Assembly: GCA_016125505.1 (NCBI GenBank) | Contig: WGLP01000013.1 | Location: 1-41,695, forward strand | Direction of reading: 5' to 3' | From: Gammaproteobacteria bacterium | GTDB taxonomy: Bacteria; Pseudomonadota; Gammaproteobacteria; UBA6429; Thiohalophilaceae | Length of the DNA: 41,695 nt | Shown: piece by piece, positions 1 through 11,000 of the stretch | Position numbering within the stretch: the stretch's first letter is position 1 | How the letters are laid out: every line of letters begins with the position of its first letter | The notes under the pieces: model-generated | What the model saw: the letters and a program-made list of their open reading frames with translations, nothing else | Told to the model about the DNA's origin: nothing | Databases searched by the model: none | Position numbers and translations under genes: made by a program

Positions 1-762
<762 letters not shown>

Positions 763-823
763 CGAGAGTTCTATGAAGTTAAATAGACCATTATTTGTTT
801 TATTTTGCAGGCGAGCGTAATTT

Positions 824-1387
824 ATGCGGGGTTCGGGGACATTCATAAAACGGCCCATCAGTGCGGCCATACAAGCTGCTATCTATTCGATGATTCTGAC
901 GACCTCGGCGCAAGCCGCCCCGACTGGCGGCCAGGTCGCCGGCGGCGCTGGCACGATCAATCAATCCGGCGTGAACACCACCATCAACCAGGCCAGCCAG
1001 AACATGGCGATCAATTGGCAGAGCTATGACGTCAATGCCAATGAACGTGTGCAGTATATCCAGCCCAATGCCTCTTCGATCTCCCTGAATCGGATTCTCA
1101 GTAACAACGGCTCCACCATCGCCGGGCGCATCGATGCCAATGGTCAGGTGATCCTGGTCAATCCCAACGGGATTTTCTTTACCCCCACGTCGGTGATCAA
1201 TGTCGGCGGCATTATCGCCTCCGGGTTGGATATCTCGCCCGCGGATTTCATGAACGGCAATTACATGTTGAATGAAGTCGTGGGGACAGATGGGACGGTG
1301 ATCAATACCGGCACCATCAATGCGTCGCTGGGCGGGAATGTCGCCCTGATCGGACGGCAGGTGGAAAACGATGGGCTGATTGCGGCA
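824..1387 (+). repeat. Direct repeat, copy 1 (5' end of tpsA)
   Basis: Bases 824-1387 align with 4531-5094 at a constant offset of 3707 and no gaps. From 917 onward I count by hand about 33 mismatches in 471 bases (about 93% identity), mostly synonymous, with identical blocks of roughly 60-80 bases. The similarity ends abruptly at 1387. Confidence 0.9.
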
Positions 1388-1390
1388 TAA
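824..1390 (+). pseudogene. Truncated TpsA: N-terminal secretion-domain fragment
   Basis: This 188-residue product is the first part of a two-partner-secretion exoprotein. It has a signal peptide (positively charged FIKRPIS region, hydrophobic stretch, likely cleavage after AQA) and the start of the haemagglutination-activity TPS domain, including the NPNG motif in the stretch NPNGIFF. It aligns without gaps to residues 1-188 of the full tpsA at 4531, then stops at TAA right after GLIAA, where the full gene continues for over 2700 residues. A TPS domain usually needs about 250 residues, so the fragment is incomplete. The sequence downstream of the break is unrelated and begins the DUF6795 gene. 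It is either the stump left by a recombination event or a donor cassette for gene conversion of the intact copy. Confidence 0.85.
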
Positions 1391-1403
1391 AACTGGCGCC
1401 GTA

Positions 1404-1931
1404 ATGGCTATAATGTATAACAAAATTGTTCTGGTTGGCTTGCTATCAGTGCTCATGATAGGAGTAAATGAAATGGCTTTTGGTGATGTTGGGAAGGTGT
1501 GCTTATTTTCAGAGATATCCGGTGTGATTACGCTGGATGGGAAACCGGTGGCGCATGCCAAGCTGGTGCGAACTGTTAAAAAGGAAAAGGCCGTCACGGA
1601 CGAAACGACGACAGATGCGCATGGCTATTTTAAAATGCCGGCAATTTACGACAGAACAATAACCAAATATCTTCCGATGGAGTTTGTGGTTAAACAAGAC
1701 ATTACGCTTTATTACAATAATAAGGAATATAAATTATGGGATGGGGTGAAAAGAACGGAAGAAGAGAATGCGGAGTCGCGCGGGAAACCTCTGATTGTTA
1801 AGTGTGAGCTGAATTCAGAGGTGAACCATATCAGCGTAAATGGATCTGTCTTTTTCAATTTGTGTACGTGGGATGTTGTGCCCGATCAGAAACGTGAGTA
1901 CAAAACGTATTTTGACCAAGAGACGGATTAA
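1404..1931 (+). CDS. DUF6795 exported protein, T6SS-associated
   Basis: The protein starts with a hydrophobic signal segment (about residues 4-27, ending near the sequence MAFGD), so it probably enters the periplasm. The mature part begins with VCLFSEISGVITLDGKPV and continues with a conserved DETTTDAHGYF element. This is the pattern of the DUF6795 family, a small transthyretin-like or carboxypeptidase-regulatory-like beta fold commonly met in T6SS effector gene clusters. The start at 1404 was chosen because ATG is followed at once by the signal peptide; ATG 1413 is equally possible, and an in-frame TTG at 1380 lies inside the truncated tpsA. No strong ribosome site is seen, perhaps because the native upstream region was lost at the tpsA junction. 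A lipase gene follows 30 bases later. I infer that the pair is an effector module and that this protein may be the periplasmic immunity or carrier partner. Confidence 0.7.
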   Translation: MAIMYNKIVLVGLLSVLMIGVNEMAFGDVGKVCLFSEISGVITLDGKPVAHAKLVRTVKKEKAVTDETTTDAHGYFKMPAIYDRTITKYLPMEFVVKQDITLYYNNKEYKLWDGVKRTEEENAESRGKPLIVKCELNSEVNHISVNGSVFFNLCTWDVVPDQKREYKTYFDQETD

Positions 1932-1961
1932 TAATTTCAATACAAAGGCAAAGGACTAGAT

Positions 1962-3146
1962 ATGCCCGCATTGCCACCTAAAATCACTGTTGATCTGGCC
2001 AAGGATGTGTATGTCCTTTCAACACTAAGCACGAGCCAGCAGGCGTTAGCAGAAGTCAAGCGACTGTATGGTGATCTCTTTGCTGTCAATGAGCAGAACC
2101 TTCTTAAGGCAAAGACAGGTGGTCCTGGAATATTAAAATGCCAGACTGCATTCGGCCTGGTATTGTCCGGGAATGGGGTATTTAAGGGACATTATTTTCT
2201 GGTTTTCAGAGGCACGGCCTACCTTGCGGATATGTTGACAGATCTCAATGCGACTGTCACGCGTGCGTCGTGCGGCGAATTGGTCCACGATGGCTTTAAC
2301 AAAACATTCAACAGCCTAAAACCCCAAGTTCTTTCATTTATCAATTCCATTCCAAAGCAAAATATCAAAAGCATCCATTGTATTGGCCATAGCCTCGGCG
2401 GGGCGGTTGCCACCCTCTGCGCGCAATGGCTTGCGCAGGCCTTTGGCCATACTAGCTATTTATATACCTATGGTTGCCCACGAGTCGGTCTGCACGGTTT
2501 TTCGCGGAAATGCACTAGCAGCCTCAAACCCGAAAAGATATTCCGCGTGTACCACAGGACAGACCCGATCCCCGCCGTACCGACATGGCCGTATTATCAT
2601 ACGCCACTTTCAGGTGTCGATTATTATTTGTCATCGCCTGGTCTGTTTTTCAATCCGCAATTTCATCGGATTAGTCACTATGTTGACTCCCTCCAGGAAA
2701 TCGGTGATTCCTGGAAATTATTGCAGGCCCACAAAAAGGAAGTCCGCTCTGAGGCGAGTATTGTTAAGTGGCTGGAAGGGGAATCCATCATCTCGCTGTC
2801 GCTAAAAACCCTGGAACTGCTGGCGGATGCGCTGTCATTTGTTTTACGCAAAAGTCTGATCGGGTTTTGTCAGGTCGCCGATGGAGTGTTCACGAATCAT
2901 TCCACACTGGCGGACAAGATCGCGTATATCCTGACGAAGTCAATTGAGATAGGTGCTCATGTGTCAAACTGGGTGCTGTGCCTGATTCAAAAGATGGTAT
3001 ACCTCTTGGGCCACCCCCAAAAAATCGACAAAACGATGTTAACCCGAGACTACATTCGCAATGTATTCATGAGGCTGCAACAACGCCTGAACGCCTATGC
3101 GAGAGAGGCGTTGAGCCAGGCATTGGTGCAAGGACGGGCAATCTGA
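1962..3146 (+). CDS. Class-3 lipase (alpha/beta hydrolase), probable T6SS phospholipase effector
   Basis: The 394-residue protein has a Lipase_3-type hydrolase core at roughly residues 60-225. The nucleophile elbow reads GHSLGG, with Ser at about residue 144. A family-typical Asp lies in RTDPIPAVP, and a His is available in FHRISHY; the oxyanion-side motif FRGT is at about residue 84. There is no signal peptide, as expected for a T6SS cargo rather than a Sec-exported lipase. The C-terminal 150 residues are helical and include hydrophobic stretches (around LCLIQKMVYLLG), which could help it engage membranes. A ribosome-binding-like AAAGG lies upstream of ATG. The neighbour is a DUF6795 protein, while the nearest vgrG is about 14 kb away, so this is an orphan module. 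Lipase family assignment is strong; effector status is inferred from context. Confidence 0.85.
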   Translation: MPALPPKITVDLAKDVYVLSTLSTSQQALAEVKRLYGDLFAVNEQNLLKAKTGGPGILKCQTAFGLVLSGNGVFKGHYFLVFRGTAYLADMLTDLNATVTRASCGELVHDGFNKTFNSLKPQVLSFINSIPKQNIKSIHCIGHSLGGAVATLCAQWLAQAFGHTSYLYTYGCPRVGLHGFSRKCTSSLKPEKIFRVYHRTDPIPAVPTWPYYHTPLSGVDYYLSSPGLFFNPQFHRISHYVDSLQEIGDSWKLLQAHKKEVRSEASIVKWLEGESIISLSLKTLELLADALSFVLRKSLIGFCQVADGVFTNHSTLADKIAYILTKSIEIGAHVSNWVLCLIQKMVYLLGHPQKIDKTMLTRDYIRNVFMRLQQRLNAYAREALSQALVQGRAI

Positions 3147-3147
3147 T

Positions 3148-3647
3148 TTACCGGTAAATTACGGACACGCCATTGGCAGCATCACTCGCTGATATACCTA
3201 CCGCGCGAGATGTCGTGAGCTTGCTCGACTGTTCGATTTGCAAAAACCGCCCATTGTCAACCTCGTCACACAGTTTCAGCAAATTTAACAATCTGTCACC
3301 AATCCGCTCAACAAAAAAGGGGAATTGATCGGTAAAATTATCGCCACGCTCCGAAAAGGCACACCGGGACGCAGCGGGTGATACTTATATAGATAAGGCA
3401 CACTCTGCCCGGCACGCAAAGCCACGGGCCCTTCCATCTGGCCGCCGGGCTCCCGAAGAGCAACGCGTTTCGTCACCACCCAATAAGCAAGAACGCGACG
3501 AGACGGGAATATACGTTTAACGGGGGGCCGCATGGCATCACATCTCAGTCCTGAGAGTTGGTCTGCTGACATGGCGAATTCGCTATTTGCCGAACAATCT
3601 CCCTCCTCGATTTCTAGCAAGGCGCACGCCTTGGTCACGGTGTTCAC
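3148..3647 (-). pseudogene. Frameshifted gene remnant, unknown product
   Basis: This stretch would otherwise be a 519-base gap between the lipase and the next lipoprotein. On the minus strand one frame is open from 3647 to about 3360, with a protein-like core (LAYWVVTKRVALREPGGQ, then YLYKYHPLRPG). From about 3360 that frame degenerates, and another minus frame carries the protein-like text SERGDNFTDQFPFFVERIGD and runs to a TAA at 3148-3150. The two parts read as one C-terminal domain broken by a single frameshift near 3340-3375. The frame upstream of about 3550 may not be part of the gene. I do not recognise the family. It could be a decayed gene left by rearrangement, or an intact gene with a sequencing error. 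Confidence 0.4.
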
Positions 3648-3665
3648 TCAAAAGGAAATGTTGTC

Positions 3666-4448
3666 ATGAAGCGGATGTTTTCTCCCTCCTGGTTACGTGT
3701 AATCGGCCTGTGTTTCTTACCCCTGGCAATGCTGTTGTCGGGTTGTGGGGGTGGCAGTAGTAGCTCACCACCACCCGCCGATCCGACGGGGTATTACGGT
3801 GTAAGCGGATTCGCGACCGTTAAGCAAAGCGACAATATTACCGATCTGAGCATCTCTTCAGGCCTGGAAGCAATGGTGTACAACAATCGCATATTGATGC
3901 TCAGTTCAGCAGATAAATTGTTATATGACATTACGATTACCAATATCAGCGGTGACAGTTTTACCGGGACGGCTGTCATTTACACGGACAATCAGAATCC
4001 GATGAATGCGACAGTAAGCGGTACGATAACGAGTGGGTCATCTATCACCGGTACGTTGACAGGCACGGGTGCCGGAAATGGGACGTTCAAGCTTGTTTAT
4101 GAAAGCAAGGGTATTGCGCCGATTATGACTACCGGCTGGGGTGTGAAGATTGGTGGAAGTAGTCAATATTTTAATATCCAAATTGATGCATCAAGAAACT
4201 TAACTACTCAGAATGGTGTAAATACAGGATATTTTTCAGGCTGTACAATCAGCGGAAATCTTGTTTCGATAGGGGGAACGCAACTATACAGTGTTAAATC
4301 TACTATCTCTGGTTGTACAACTGACGCGAGTTTTAATGGGACCTACAACGGGATGGCAACATCACAAGATGCAGCTAGCATCATCTTGGTATTTGCAGTA
4401 ATGAAGGCAGATGCTAGTCATAGTCTGAGCGCGGATTTCTCACAATGA
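3666..4448 (+). CDS. Surface lipoprotein linked to tpsA
   Basis: The 260-residue protein begins with a classic lipoprotein signal: basic MKRMF..., a hydrophobic core and the lipobox LSGC with Cys at about residue 28, followed by a Gly/Ser/Pro tether. The mature part starts at DPTGYY and is beta-rich, with many short V-S-G-x-I-T-G-T-type strands. It has a central MVYNNRILML motif and Cys residues in GCTISG and SGCTTD that could pair. A ribosome site (AAAGGAA) precedes ATG. A paralog lies at 1-762, and each copy sits 60-80 bases upstream of a tpsA start, so the two genes travel together. The family is unknown to me. A role in surface display, capture or protection of the TPS exoprotein is an inference from context only. 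Confidence 0.75.
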   Translation: MKRMFSPSWLRVIGLCFLPLAMLLSGCGGGSSSSPPPADPTGYYGVSGFATVKQSDNITDLSISSGLEAMVYNNRILMLSSADKLLYDITITNISGDSFTGTAVIYTDNQNPMNATVSGTITSGSSITGTLTGTGAGNGTFKLVYESKGIAPIMTTGWGVKIGGSSQYFNIQIDASRNLTTQNGVNTGYFSGCTISGNLVSIGGTQLYSVKSTISGCTTDASFNGTYNGMATSQDAASIILVFAVMKADASHSLSADFSQ

Positions 4449-4530
4449 GCGTTTTGACGGTATACATAACATCCAGTGCGAATATCAAATAGGCCTTCAA
4501 GAAATAGTCATGTTCAGTTGGGGTGGCAAT

Positions 4531-5094
4531 ATGTTTGTCTCGGATAGATTCAAGAGGCGTCCAATCTGCGCTGCGGTCAACGCCGCGATGTATTCTATGC
4601 TACTGGCCTCCTCGGTACACGCCGCTCCCACCGGTGGCCAGGTCGTCGGTGGTGCCGGCTCGATCAATCAATCCGGCGTGAACACCACCATCAACCAGGC
4701 CAGCCAGAACATGGCGATCAACTGGCAGAGCTATAATGTCAATACCAATGAACGTGTGCAGTATATCCAGCCCAATGCCTCATCTATCTCCCTGAATCGG
4801 ATTCTCAGTAACAACGGCTCCACCATCGCCGGGCGCATCGATGCCAATGGTCAGGTGATCCTGGTCAACCCCAACGGGATCTTCTTTACCCCCACGTCGG
4901 TGATCAATGTTGGCGGCATTATCGCCTCCGGGTTGGATATCTCGCCCTCTGATTTCATGAACGGCAATTACATGTTTAATGAAGTCGTGGGGACAGATGG
5001 AGCCGTGGTCAATACCGGCACCATCAATGCGTCGCTGGGCGGGAATGTCGCCCTGATCGGCCGTCAGGTGGAAAACGACGGACTCATAGCCGCC
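4531..5094 (+). repeat. Direct repeat, copy 2 (5' end of intact tpsA)
   Basis: Partner of the repeat at 824-1387 (offset 3707, no gaps). Because both copies are in the same orientation, homologous recombination between them would delete the lipase module and lipoprotein 2, and gene conversion could exchange secretion-domain sequence. Confidence 0.9.
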
Positions 5095-8000
5095 AATCTG
5101 GGCTCAGTGACCCTGGCCGCCGGTAAACAGGCCGTGCTCACCTTTGACAACGGTGGTGTGCTGGGCGTGCGGGTAAGCAAGGCGATCCTGCAGGATGAAC
5201 TGGGTGTTGACCCGGCCGTGATCAATAAAGGCGATATCCAGGCCGCGGGCGGACGCGTGTTACTCACCGCCAGCACCAGCCAGGATGTGTTTTCCCAGGC
5301 GGTCAATACCAACGGCATCCAACAGGCGACCAGTGTGGTGGTGAATACGGATGGCACGTTTACCTTGGGTACCGGTGCGGATACGGTGAATACCGGCAGC
5401 ATTGACACCTCAACCAGCGGCTCCAATCAAAACGCGGGCCGCGTCGTGATGCTGGGCAACAACGTCACCAGCAGTGGCGCCATCAAATCGGATGCGGCGA
5501 GTGGTAATGGCGGCGAGATTGAGTTGCACTCGACCGATACCACCTTGCTGACACAAGACAGTATGACGTCGGCGCGTTCGGACACGAGCGGCAAAGGGGG
5601 CATCGTCAAAGTCTTGGGCAATAAAGTTGGATTATTTGACCAATCGACTGTGGATGTTTCCGGTGCCACAGGCGGAGGGCAGGCGCTGATCGGTGGCGAC
5701 GAGCAAGGCAATAACTCGTTCATTTCCAATTCAAGCTTTCTTTATACTTCTGATCAAAGTCAAATTCATGCCGATGGGATAGATCGTGGTAATGGCGGGA
5801 AAATTATCACCTTTGCGACAAACACGGCGAATATTTTAGGCGGCTTGTTCGCGCGAGGTGGCGACAGTGGAGGGGATGGCGGATTTATCGAGACATCCGG
5901 TTTGCGCGGTTTTCAGATCCTTAAAGTGCCTGATGTATCTTCGCAAACTGGGGCTGGAGGATTATGGTTAATTGATCCTTACAGTATCACTATCTCTAAC
6001 ACTAATAACAATGTGACCACGGTGACTCCATTCGAACCTACAGGAGCGAATGCATCTTTGGATGTTGCAAGCATACAAAACGCTCTCCGAAATGGAGACG
6101 TTAAGATAACTACTGTTGGAGTGGGTGGTACCGGCAATGGTGACATCACATTTGATGCTAATGGTCAACTTAGCTTTAGTCGAGGTGATGGACATACATT
6201 AACATTTGATGCTGCGGGTAATATAGAATTACAAACAGGCAGTAAAATTTATGATGGTGCTTTAGCGTCGATTGATAGTGTAAATGTCATTTTCCTTGCT
6301 AACGGAAGCGTAACCGTGGATGCGGGAGCTTCCATCATAACAGAAGGTGGCAATTTTTACGTTGGTTATGACGGCACGACTATCAAGCCGGTTGGAAGCT
6401 TTATCAATAATGGTTTAGTTGATACTTCGGGGGCTTCAACGCGCGCAGGGGGTAATATACAAATCTACACCAGTGGCGATCTCACTTCAGCAGGATTTAC
6501 GACAACAGGTGGCGTAGCTACTAATAGCGCAGGCTTGAAGGCAGGTAATATTACTCTTTCTTCAGGTGGAAATATCGATATCAGCGCTGCCATTATAGCG
6601 AATGGCAGTGATGGTGAAAGGAATGGCAGTGTAAGCGAAAACGGCGGTATTGGCGGTGTAGTTTCTATCACTGCCACTGGTGGTTCTGTATCTGTGCTAT
6701 CGATCAATACGAGTGGCGGTAAATCAAATGGAGGAGGTGCTGCTAACGGAGGGAAGGGAGGCAATATAAGTCTATCTGGCGGTTCGATTACTCTCAATAA
6801 CAGTATAGACGCCTCTGGTGGTATATCAGTGGGCACAGGAATTGATGGCAATGGCGGTGGGATTACATTCACCGGTCCCATAACACTAACAGGACCGATT
6901 GCCGTTGATTCGACCGGGACAACGGCGGGTAATATTATATTTAATAATACTTTAGACGGAGCCAGCGATCTGACGCTCGCTGGAGGTGATATAACCTTTG
7001 GCAATACTATCGGCTCAACGCAAGCCTTAGGAGTACTTACTATTAATTCTGTCGGCAATATCAACGCTAACAGCAATGCGATTAAAGTCAGTGAACTACA
7101 GGTAAACTCGGGCGCCTTATCATTTCAATCTGGAGACATTGACACATCTTCTACGACCACAAACGGCGGTGCCGTTACCATCAATGCCAGGGATATCCAG
7201 GTTGGTGGAATAAATACTTCCACAACTGCTGGTGCTTCGACTGGTGGGGCGGTGGCGCTTAATGCGATAGATGATACTACCAACGGCACACCGACGATTA
7301 CGCTCAATGGCGATATCAATGCGACGGGTGCGACAAATGGTGCCGTGCAACTGGTTCTCAGCGGAGCAGTTAACCCCCAGGGAACTGTAACGTTAAATTA
7401 TTCCGGTGATTTTACTTCTCCTGCAACTATCGCTGGCAGCACCGGGACGGATACGTTGAATGCGGCCAACCGTGCTAATAGCTGGGTGATGTCAAACACA
7501 TCTGGTACGTTAAATTCGAATCTCACTTTTAGCAATGTCGAAACCCTGGTGGGGAATGCCGGCATTGACACCTTCGTATTGCCAAATACCGGGAATTTTT
7601 CCGGTTCGGTGAACGGTAATGGCGGCAGTAATGATGAGGTCCGCGGTGGTAATCAAACCAATATATGGTCACTAACTGGTGCATCCACAGGGACTGTGAC
7701 CGGGCTGAGTAATGGCTTTTCTAATATACAGATCCTGACAGGCGGTACCGTACAGGACTCTTTTAACCTGAGCGGCACATCAACCTTTTCGGGTTCCATT
7801 GATGGCGGTGGAAGTAGCGCAGGTGCAGATGGAATACATGCAGGTAACAGGACCAATACCTGGGCGATCACTGGCGCCAATGCCGGGACAGTCACCGGTC
7901 TCTCCGGATCGTTCAGTAATATTACACACCTCACCGGCAATGCCGGTCAGGACAATTTCATTCTCAGCGATACGCTGGACTTTGCGGGCAGTATCGATGG

Positions 8001-11000
8001 TGGCGGTGGCACTTCAAACACCTTGACGGGAGGTAATCGGGCCAATAACTGGACGATTACGGGTCAGAATAGCGGGACTGTGACGGGCCTTTCAGCTGGA
8101 AATACTTTTGCGAATATCCAGAATCTGAATGGCAACAGTGCTGACGATACCTTTGTGTTTTCCGGCAGTGGTGCCGTCGATGGCACGGTCAATGGCGGGT
8201 CGCAAGTCGTGCAGGATACAGCGGATTATTCTTCGGCAACGCATAATGTGAGCATTCAGATTGGCCAGAGTGTAGTCGGCATTGAACGTTTTATCGGGAA
8301 TAACGACGGTGTTACAACTACCTACACTAGCGAACTCATTGGTTCGAATGTAAGCAATACCTGGAATGTCACGGGGATCAATAGCGGAGACGTGAACGGC
8401 ATAAGCTTTGTCAATTTTAACCACTTAACCGGTAATACGGGTGCAGATCAATTCATCATGGGTAGCGCAGGCGCCATCGATGTCATTGATGGCGTTGGTA
8501 CAAGCGGTAATACCCTCGTTGCGCGTTCCGGCGTGACGAATTCGTGGCACTTTACCGATTTGACTTCCGGTTCATTAGAGCAGACAAATCCTGCGGCGGG
8601 TATCTATGTTAACTCGTTTACAAATATACAGAGCTTTGTCGGCGGGGGCGGCGGTAACGAGTGGGCCGATTTCTCCACGGACCCAAATGCAACGGTCGCC
8701 ATTAATGTAAACAGTTATATCGGGTTTACCGGTGTTATAGGGAATGGTGCAAATAGTACATTAACCGGTATTAATAATCAGACAAACACGTGGGAAATAT
8801 CTTCGCTGTCGGATCTTCCAGCCGCAGCGTCACATCCCTCTGGCACACTGGATGGTATAAATGATGGTGTGGTCAACCGAGGCCAGACAGGACAGCTTAT
8901 CTTCGTCGATTTTTCCAATCTCACCGGCGGCGGTCAGAATGATACGTTTACCATCCAGCCTACCGGTAATGTGACCGGATTAATAAATGGTGCAGGCGGG
9001 ACCAACACAATTACCGTCTTGAATCCATCCATAGGGATCGTGGAAGTCGGGTCAGTGGGTTCACCTGCAAACTTGAACGTCACTGGTTTCAATACGATCA
9101 TCGGTAACGGGACCACGGCGTTGATGAGCGATAGCTCGGTTGCGAATAACACCTGGACTGTCATGGGCGCAAACAGCGGCACATTGAACGGGACTACTTT
9201 CGATAATTTCAATTCCTTACTCGGTGGAACGAGTAACGATATCTTTATTCTCAGCAATACAGTCGATTTTACCGGGTCTATCGACGGTGGTACCGGTACA
9301 GGCACGGATGAGCTTCGCGGCGGTAACCGCATTTCCAACTGGGAAATTACGAATATTAATAACACCGGTACCGTGACCGGCCTCGGCGGCAACTTCAGCA
9401 ATATCGAGACGCTGACCGGCAACGCACAGCAGGATATTTTCACCTTGAATGCGTCGGTGGATTTTGCCGGGTCGATCAACGGCGGTGGCGGAACCTCAGA
9501 CCAATTGCGAGGCGGTGATCGTGCCAACACCTGGACAATTACCGGCGCGAATACAGGTACCGTCACCGGCCTGACCGGTACCTTTGCCAATATCGATGCG
9601 CTCACCGGTGGGAGTCAACAGGATAACTTTGTCCTCAACGACATGGTGATTTTTGCCGGCACGATCGATGGTGGCGCGGGTATCGATGAGTTGCGCGGTG
9701 GTAATCGCGCCACTAGCTGGACGATATCTGGGACGAATAGCGGGACAGTCTCCGGCCTGAGCGGCGGTTTCGCCAATATTGAGCAGCTTACCGGCAACGC
9801 TAATCAGGATATTTTCATCCTGAACGATACGATTGCCTTTAATGGTTCGCTTGACGGGGGCGGTGGCACGAACGACGAATTGCGCGGTGGCAACCAGACA
9901 AATACATGGACGATCACGGGTGCAAGTGCCGGTACCGTGACCGGTCTCAGCGGGGCATTCAGTAATATTGAATTACTGACAGGCAATGCCGGTCAGGATA
10001 ATTTTGTCCTGAATGCTACGGCAGTCTTCGCCGGCAATATTAATGGCGGGGGTGGTACGACAAATACCTTAACCGGGGGCAATCGTGCCAATACCTGGAC
10101 CATTACCAGTCAGAACGGCGGCACAGTGACCGGCCTGGCGAGTGGGAATACGTTCGCGAATATCCAGAATCTTACTGGTAACGCCAATGTCGATACATTC
10201 AATGTCAGTGGTTCTGGTACGATTGACGGTTTAATTGATGGGGCAGGTTCGACTCAGGATACCGTTGACTATTCCGCGGTGCAGCATGATCTTGCTATTC
10301 AGCTGGGCACAAATATTGCCGGAATCGAGCGGGTTGTCGGCAATAACAATGGTACCACGCGTACGACCTATAACAGTGAGCTTATTGGACCGAATCGCAA
10401 CAACACCTGGACTGTCTCCGGCCAGAATTCAGGCGATGTTAATGGCATAGCCTTCCAGAACTTTAATAATCTGACGGGTAACGTGCTGAGCGATTCGTTT
10501 GTATTCGGCGCGGCAGGAAACATCTCAGGCATCATCGACGGCGGTGATCCGGTTAAAACGGCGTGGATTCCGGGCCAGACATGGACACCATGGACAGCCG
10601 GTACAGCGGCGGATGTTGTCGATATGAGTGCACTCAACAATGTGGATGTCACAATTGGGCAGGATATTACAAATATCGAGTTGGTTATCGGCAGTAACAC
10701 GAACAACGGGACCTTGCGCATCGGGTCTGGCGCGAACAACTGGGACATCACCGGCACCAATACCGGCATCGTCAATAGTACCGAGTTTCGCCAGTTTAAT
10801 GCGTTGTATGGTGGTATCGACAGCGATCGGTTTTATGTGGAAGCGGCGGGTGTGCTCGGCACGATTCATGGCGGCACCGGAAATGATTATTTCACTGTCA
10901 ACAGCGGTGCCAGCGTCGGTAGTATTTATGGTGACGCCGGTGATGATACCTTCGATATCCAAGGCACGGTAGGGAACACAGATGGTGGTGCCGGTACCGA

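Noticed and set aside
800..1597. 265-codon minus-strand frame across truncated tpsA
   Set aside because: It is antisense to a well-supported TPS domain and shows no recognisable motif.
6465..9605. Long minus-strand open frames opposite tpsA (for example 203 and 223 codons)
   Set aside because: Their protein text is Pro/Val-rich low complexity, the mirror of the Gly/Thr/Asn repeats on the plus strand; no ribosome sites or family features.
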